A stretch of 9,166 nucleotides of DNA, taken from Treponema sp. GTDB lineage: Bacteria > Spirochaetota > Spirochaetia > Treponematales > Breznakiellaceae. The notes under the pieces were generated by a model. It saw nothing but the letters and a program-made list of their open reading frames with translations. It ran no database searches and was not told the origin of the DNA. The stretch spans positions 1-9,166 of the forward strand of contig JAITEW010000039.1 of the NCBI GenBank assembly GCA_031281855.1, written 5' to 3'. Positions 5,870 to 9,166 of the stretch are shown here, piece by piece; the stretch's first letter is position 1; the number at the start of each line of letters is the position of its first letter. The translations under genes were made by a program, and so were the position numbers.

Positions 5870-6703
5870 ATGACCCTTTCGGTTAGGAACAACTGTTTTA
5901 AGGCAGAGATAATAGCAGCGGCAGCGGCGCTGATCCTCATCGGTTCTGTTTCATTCATTATTTTCCCTATATACCCTGATGTAGCGGATGCAAGCGTCCG
6001 GCGTTCGGCAGGACTGATCCAGCGGTTCATCACCGGCATCCTGGAGCCCGCGCCTTATGCGCCGTTTGTCTCCATGCTCGGGGCTGCGGTCTATTCGTTA
6101 ACCAGCGTCGCTTTGATTTATTATTTTTTTGAAAAAACCCAGGCGCCTGAGATTTTCTTTGTCAGCCTTTTTGTCATATCCCTTTCCTTCGAGTGCATCA
6201 GGATAATGGTGCCCTTACAGGCGGCCCTGGAACTCTCTACCGTATACCTTATCACCACTTCCCGTATCCTGGTATTTGGCCGTTACTTTGGGCTTTTTTC
6301 CCTTTTTGCCGCCAGCGTCTGCGCAGCAGGGCTTGAAATCCAGAAACAGCAGAACATTGTTTTCGCGACTATCGCCGCTGCCTTGATCATCGCCCTGGGA
6401 ATCCCTATCGACGGCCTCTCGTGGGATTCATCCCTGAACATGCTGAGCGGCTCCCTTTCTATGTTCATAATGGTGGAAGCAGGCATCCTCGTTATTACTG
6501 CTGCGAGTTTTTTTGTTTCCGCCTATACCAGGGGATCGAAAGCGTATATTTTTATTGGTTTAGGGACCTTACTGGTTTACGCGGGCAGAAATATGCTTTT
6601 AAGCTCCGATACCTGGATTACCCCGGTTCCGGGGCTCGTCATCCTGGGGGCAGGGACCTGGTTTATCTGTACCCATCTGCACCGGGTGTACTTATGGCTG
6701 TAG
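5870..6703 (+). CDS. Multi-pass membrane protein of unknown function
   Basis: From the ATG at 5870 the protein has 277 residues and about eight hydrophobic segments: roughly 12-35, 65-87, 93-116, 122-155 (one or two passes), 162-180, then three near the C-terminus. Short polar loops and no soluble domain are seen. Most charged residues lie in loops, such as the RRSAGLIQR stretch after the first segment. I recognise no transporter, enzyme or histidine-kinase motif. The layout resembles a seven- or eight-helix sensory or structural membrane module, but that is only topology. The open frame extends upstream to 5789, but those 27 residues are not hydrophobic, overlap the divergent gene's start region and include the promoter candidate, so 5870 is preferred. 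It converges on the lipid-kinase-like gene with only 13 bases between stops. Confidence 0.75.
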   Translation: MTLSVRNNCFKAEIIAAAAALILIGSVSFIIFPIYPDVADASVRRSAGLIQRFITGILEPAPYAPFVSMLGAAVYSLTSVALIYYFFEKTQAPEIFFVSLFVISLSFECIRIMVPLQAALELSTVYLITTSRILVFGRYFGLFSLFAASVCAAGLEIQKQQNIVFATIAAALIIALGIPIDGLSWDSSLNMLSGSLSMFIMVEAGILVITAASFFVSAYTRGSKAYIFIGLGTLLVYAGRNMLLSSDTWITPVPGLVILGAGTWFICTHLHRVYLWL

Positions 6704-6716
6704 CGGGAAAAAGGGA

Positions 6717-7322
6717 TCAGAGGAAAGCCTGGACAGCGAACCCCGCAGCCAACGGCAGGGCCAGGTTATCGTAATCCTGCAGGGGCAGGGCCTCTACCAA
6801 CGTAGCGGCTGCGGCTGCGGTAAATGACGCCGGAAGGCTGCCTGAAACCTGGAACGCCGCGGTAAGCACCGCTATAAAGCAGGCCGCCGAACCTTCCAGG
6901 CTTTTCCCGAACATAAAGGCAGGCCTGATCCGGCCAAAAAACCTCCCCACAAGGCTGGCAAAGCTGTCGCCGAAAGCCAGGGCATAAATGGCGGCCGACG
7001 CCGCAGGAAAGGGGAACAGGATAAGAGCCAGAAGCGCCCCGAACGCGAGGGTGACCGGTCCCATGACAAAACGGCCTTCGTCCCTGGGCCGGGAAGCGAT
7101 CTTAGTTACAGCCGAAACAAGAGGGACCTGTATTCCTGAAAGCCTCAGAATTTCAAGCCACGTATAAAGCAGAATGCCTGCAAGAAGCATTATTTTGACA
7201 GCAGGAAAACTTATTGAGGCTATGCCGGGAACCAGGGCAATCAGAAGATGCAGCCCCTTTCGGGTAGTTTCAGTTTTGATCTCCTGAAAACTTTGAAGCG
7301 CCAGGAGCCGGGGAGTATTCAT
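6717..7322 (-). CDS. CTP-dependent lipid/polyprenol kinase-like membrane protein
   Basis: The 201-residue, highly hydrophobic protein carries motifs of the dolichol kinase / phytol kinase / CTP-dependent diacylglycerol kinase group, often annotated as phosphatidate cytidylyltransferase: RKGLHL at 21-26, GPVTLAFG at 88-95, FGDSFASLVGRFFGR at 117-131, GKSLEGS at 139-145, and EALPLQDYDNLALPLAAG at 177-194. Studied members transfer phosphate from CTP to a lipid alcohol in the membrane. Here the substrate could be diacylglycerol, a polyprenol or an isoprenoid alcohol, and the sequence does not decide. It is far shorter than true CdsA and lacks its usual C-terminal signature, so CdsA is unlikely. 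The ATG at 7322 is preferred. A TTG at 7352 would add ten residues. No ribosome site precedes either start. It is probably monocistronic. Confidence 0.82.
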   Translation of the reverse strand: MNTPRLLALQSFQEIKTETTRKGLHLLIALVPGIASISFPAVKIMLLAGILLYTWLEILRLSGIQVPLVSAVTKIASRPRDEGRFVMGPVTLAFGALLALILFPFPAASAAIYALAFGDSFASLVGRFFGRIRPAFMFGKSLEGSAACFIAVLTAAFQVSGSLPASFTAAAAATLVEALPLQDYDNLALPLAAGFAVQAFL

Positions 7323-7696
7323 ATATGATACAACTTGCAAATTTCGTGCCAAGAGTAAACAGATCCTTCAGGACCGGAACGTGTTCTGCTAAATCTTTTC
7401 ATTATAAGGAATTACAAAAAACCATTAAAATTAAGCGAAACCGGACAGAACCAAAACAGTACGAATTATTATACAGGGAAAATTCCAAATTTACTATCCG
7501 GCGGTTTATTTCGCCCCTTGAATAATCCAGGATATTAAAGCACAATACGCCCCTTTCGTGTGGTTTGTGGCAGCGGGTTAATACCATCTTGTCTAAATGT
7601 AGAATTGCTGGAGCAACTCAACGCTCAGCTCAGTTGACATTATACTGAAAGCGTATTATATTTGAAAACAATATATTTCCTATAGGAGTAATAGTA
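7323..7696. other. AT-rich divergent spacer without a supported gene
   Basis: This 374-base spacer separates the lipid-kinase-like gene and the ABC transporter operon. It is clearly more AT-rich than the flanking genes. Short open frames on both strands (7325-7525 plus, 7402-7587 minus) lack ribosome sites and have unprotein-like composition, so I do not call them. One small inverted repeat, GGCG (7500-7503) with CGCC (7512-7515), is too weak to name. The functional content I can support is at its right end: the transporter promoter and leader. The length leaves room for regulator binding or a small RNA, which the sequence alone does not show. Confidence 0.6.
7611..7662 (+). promoter_or_regulatory. 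Strong sigma-70 promoter of the sugar ABC operon, with a possible operator
   Basis: A perfect TTGACA (7634-7639) is followed after 17 bases by TATATT (7657-7662), the best promoter in the window. Transcription should start near 7669, leaving a short leader with AGGAG at 7684-7688 before the ATG at 7697. Just upstream and overlapping the -35 are inverted elements, CAACT (7614-7618) with AGTTG (7632-7636) and GAGC (7611-7614) with GCTC (7623-7626). They could be an operator for a sugar-responsive repressor. The operator part is speculative. Confidence 0.65.
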
Positions 7697-8962
7697 ATGA
7701 AAAAGATCGTATTATGGGCGTTTTTATTCGAAATCACCCTGACAGTTTCGGTGTTTGGCGGCGGGGGACGGCAAAGCGGCGTTTCCGCGGCGGGGCAAAA
7801 AACAGTTTCTTTTGCCCTCTGGGATGAAGTTCAATATCCGGTGTTCGAGGAGATCTGCAAACGTTTTACCCAGGAAACCGGTATTGAGGTTGATCTTCAA
7901 TTAACCCCTTGGAGCCAGTACTGGACCAAGCTGGATGCGGCGGCTACCGCTGGGAATGCCGCCGATGTGTTCTGGATGAATATCTTTTTACCGAAATACG
8001 CGGATGCTGGGGTGATTGAGCCGGTGGAACCCTATTTTATCCAGGACGGACTGAATAAAGCTTCCTGGTCCCCAGCGATGATCAATTTATATACCTACAA
8101 AAACCAACTGTACACCATGCCCAAGGGAATGGATGTGGTGGTAGTAGCCTATAACAAGGCTATTTTCGATAAATACGGCGTTTCCTATCCCGCCGAGGGA
8201 TGGACCTGGCAGGATATGGAACGGATCGGCGGCCAGTTACGGGACAAGATCCAGGCTGCGGGGGGCAGTGAATATCCCCTGCTGATGGAACTGGATCCCC
8301 AGCCTTCGTATCTGCAATTCTGGCTCCAGGACGGGGTGGTTCCCTATAGCGCCACCGGAACCTCCAGCGGGTTTAGCCGTTCCGAAGCCCGGAAAGCCTT
8401 TGACGATATACTCCGGCTTATGGATCAGCGGATCCTTCCCAATTTCACCATCCTGTCCGATACCAAGGGAACGGACCTCTTTATTTCCAGCCGGGGGGCC
8501 ATGCTTTATGTGGGAAGCTGGAAGTCTTCGGTACTGGACAGCGCTTCCTTCGCCTCTAATATCGGCCTCATCCCCATGCCTTCCCGAGGGGTGAGTAACG
8601 TATGCGCTCTGGGGGGAATCAGCTACGCCCTGAATTCCCGGGCGGCGGACAAGGAATCCGCCTGGCAGCTCATCAAATTCCTCGGCGGGGAACTCAGCAA
8701 CCGCTTACAGGCGGAAGGGCGGATCGAAATTCCCGCCTACATCAGCGCCCAACCCTCGTATATCCCTTCCTTCAAAAACATCGATCCTTCAGCGTTTATC
8801 AAACAAAGCGCGGCATCTACGGTATTCCCTTCCCATCCAAGAATGTATGACTGGGACGGGGTCCAGACCGAATTAGTGACTGAAATTTTCAACCGGACCA
8901 AAACTCCCGACCAGGCGCTGCGGGAATTGGCCACAGAAGTCGATGCGTTGATGAAGCAATAG
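7697..8962 (+). CDS. Sugar ABC transporter substrate-binding protein
   Basis: This 421-residue protein is a family 1 extracellular solute-binding protein of the carbohydrate (CUT1) type. After the export signal it shows the usual opening strand VSFALWDEVQYPVFEEICKRFTQETGIEVDL, then AADVFWMN, the hinge-region stretch GMDVVVVAYNKAIFDKYGVSYP with EGWTWQDM, and a C-terminal lobe with GGISYALNSRAADKESAWQLIKFLGG. It captures a sugar outside the cytoplasmic membrane and passes it to the permease encoded next. The ligand cannot be read from sequence. The signal peptide ends VSVFGGGGRQSG with no lipobox cysteine, and there is an acidic Glu12 in the hydrophobic part. It is therefore either released by signal peptidase I or held by an uncleaved anchor. 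AGGAG 8 bases upstream fixes the start. It is first in an operon driven by a strong promoter. Confidence 0.95.
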   Translation: MKKIVLWAFLFEITLTVSVFGGGGRQSGVSAAGQKTVSFALWDEVQYPVFEEICKRFTQETGIEVDLQLTPWSQYWTKLDAAATAGNAADVFWMNIFLPKYADAGVIEPVEPYFIQDGLNKASWSPAMINLYTYKNQLYTMPKGMDVVVVAYNKAIFDKYGVSYPAEGWTWQDMERIGGQLRDKIQAAGGSEYPLLMELDPQPSYLQFWLQDGVVPYSATGTSSGFSRSEARKAFDDILRLMDQRILPNFTILSDTKGTDLFISSRGAMLYVGSWKSSVLDSASFASNIGLIPMPSRGVSNVCALGGISYALNSRAADKESAWQLIKFLGGELSNRLQAEGRIEIPAYISAQPSYIPSFKNIDPSAFIKQSAASTVFPSHPRMYDWDGVQTELVTEIFNRTKTPDQALRELATEVDALMKQ

Positions 8963-8994
8963 GAGGGCCGCTCCCAAAAGCCGGCCGGCTGGAG
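8962..8994 (+). promoter_or_regulatory. Intercistronic alternative hairpins covering the permease ribosome site
   Basis: Between the binding-protein stop and the permease ATG, CTCC (8971-8974) can pair either with GGAG at 8962-8965 or with the permease Shine-Dalgarno GGAG at 8991-8994. The second choice is extended by the perfect 12-base palindrome AGCCGGCCGGCT (8979-8990), giving an eight-pair stem with a CAAA bulge and a GGCC loop. The first choice would free the ribosome site. Binding proteins are usually needed in excess over permeases, and intercistronic stems that achieve this are known, as between malE and malF. The pairing is seen. The switching is inferred. Confidence 0.4.
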
Positions 8995-8999
8995 AAGGT

Positions 9000-9166
9000 A
9001 TGTTAAAGCGTTCGTGGAAAATAACCAGCCGTTTATATCGCCGGGAAGCCCTCTCTGCCTATATCTTTATAACCCCCTTTCTGACCGGTTTGGGGGTTTT
9101 TTATATTTTCGCGTTTTTTAACAATATTTATATCAGTTTTACCAATAAAAAAACCTTTGGCCTCTA
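9000..9166 (+). CDS. Sugar ABC transporter permease, 5' part
   Basis: The frame opens at ATG 9000 and runs off the window after 55 codons. It begins MLKRSWKITSRLYRREALSAY, then a first membrane segment IFITPFLTGLGVFYIFAFF, then NNIYISFTNKK. A basic N-terminus, the A-Y-x-F-x-x-P-F start of helix one and the ISFTN stretch after it are typical of the UgpA/MsmF/LacF class of CUT1 permeases. It would form half of the inner-membrane channel, paired with a second permease (MsmG/UgpE type) expected beyond the window. GGAG at 8991-8994, 5 bases before the ATG, is the ribosome site. It is 37 bases after the binding-protein stop and in the same operon. Confidence 0.88.
   Translation, partial: MLKRSWKITSRLYRREALSAYIFITPFLTGLGVFYIFAFFNNIYISFTNKKTFGL

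Noticed and set aside
7325..7587. Two short open frames in the AT-rich divergent spacer
   Set aside because: No ribosome sites, and a mixture of basic and asparagine-rich codons typical of random AT-rich DNA; not enough to call a gene.
1..9166. Search for mobile elements, CRISPR repeats, tRNA or rRNA genes, toxin-antitoxin pairs and defence systems
   Set aside because: No transposase, integrase, regularly spaced repeat, cloverleaf-like sequence, paired small genes or defence-type domains were recognised by reading; the region looks like core chromosome.

Overview
The window looks like an ordinary, gene-dense piece of chromosome from a spirochaete, most likely a Treponema of moderate GC content (termite-gut or oral/rumen type). 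This is inference from several sequence traits: a lipoprotein with a relaxed spirochaete-style lipobox, a sugar-binding protein whose export signal ends in a run of glycines with no lipobox cysteine, and several secreted or membrane proteins of narrow, treponeme-like character. I see no rRNA, tRNA, insertion sequence, phage gene, CRISPR array or plasmid function.

Layout, left to right. Positions 1-52 (-) hold the first 17 codons of an unidentified gene with a good ribosome site. Positions 121-2960 (-) form a two-gene operon: a MarC-family membrane protein followed, through a 4-base ATGA overlap, by a long U32-family protein of the RlhA/UbiU kind. Diverging from it is a classical thioredoxin gene (3096-3419, +). 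Its stop codon overlaps the stop of a convergent lipoprotein gene with a lamin-tail-like domain (3416-4423, -). Next is a small hypothetical gene (4515-4970, +), then a striking 70-base symmetric inverted repeat between convergent genes, then a secreted DUF2259-like protein (5095-5790, -). Diverging from that is a multi-pass membrane protein (5870-6703, +), which converges on a CTP-dependent lipid-kinase-like membrane enzyme (6717-7322, -). A 374-base AT-rich divergent spacer follows, with a near-consensus sigma-70 promoter driving a sugar ABC transporter operon: a substrate-binding protein (7697-8962, +) and the start of its permease (9000 to the window end, +).

The genes mostly alternate in strand and are single units. 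Only marC-U32 and the ABC transporter are clear operons. The transporter imports a carbohydrate that the sequence does not identify. The thioredoxin supplies cytoplasmic thiol-disulfide exchange. The U32 protein probably modifies RNA or acts as an Fe-S hydroxylase-type factor. The rest are envelope proteins without a firm role.

I did not find a convincing new multi-gene system. The most interesting signals are small. Three genes lack a Shine-Dalgarno sequence and have a -10-like hexamer placed so that transcription would begin at, or one base before, the start codon, while their neighbours have strong ribosome sites. The 70-base symmetric inverted repeat sits between convergent genes. A pair of mutually exclusive hairpins between the binding protein and the permease could hide or expose the permease ribosome site.
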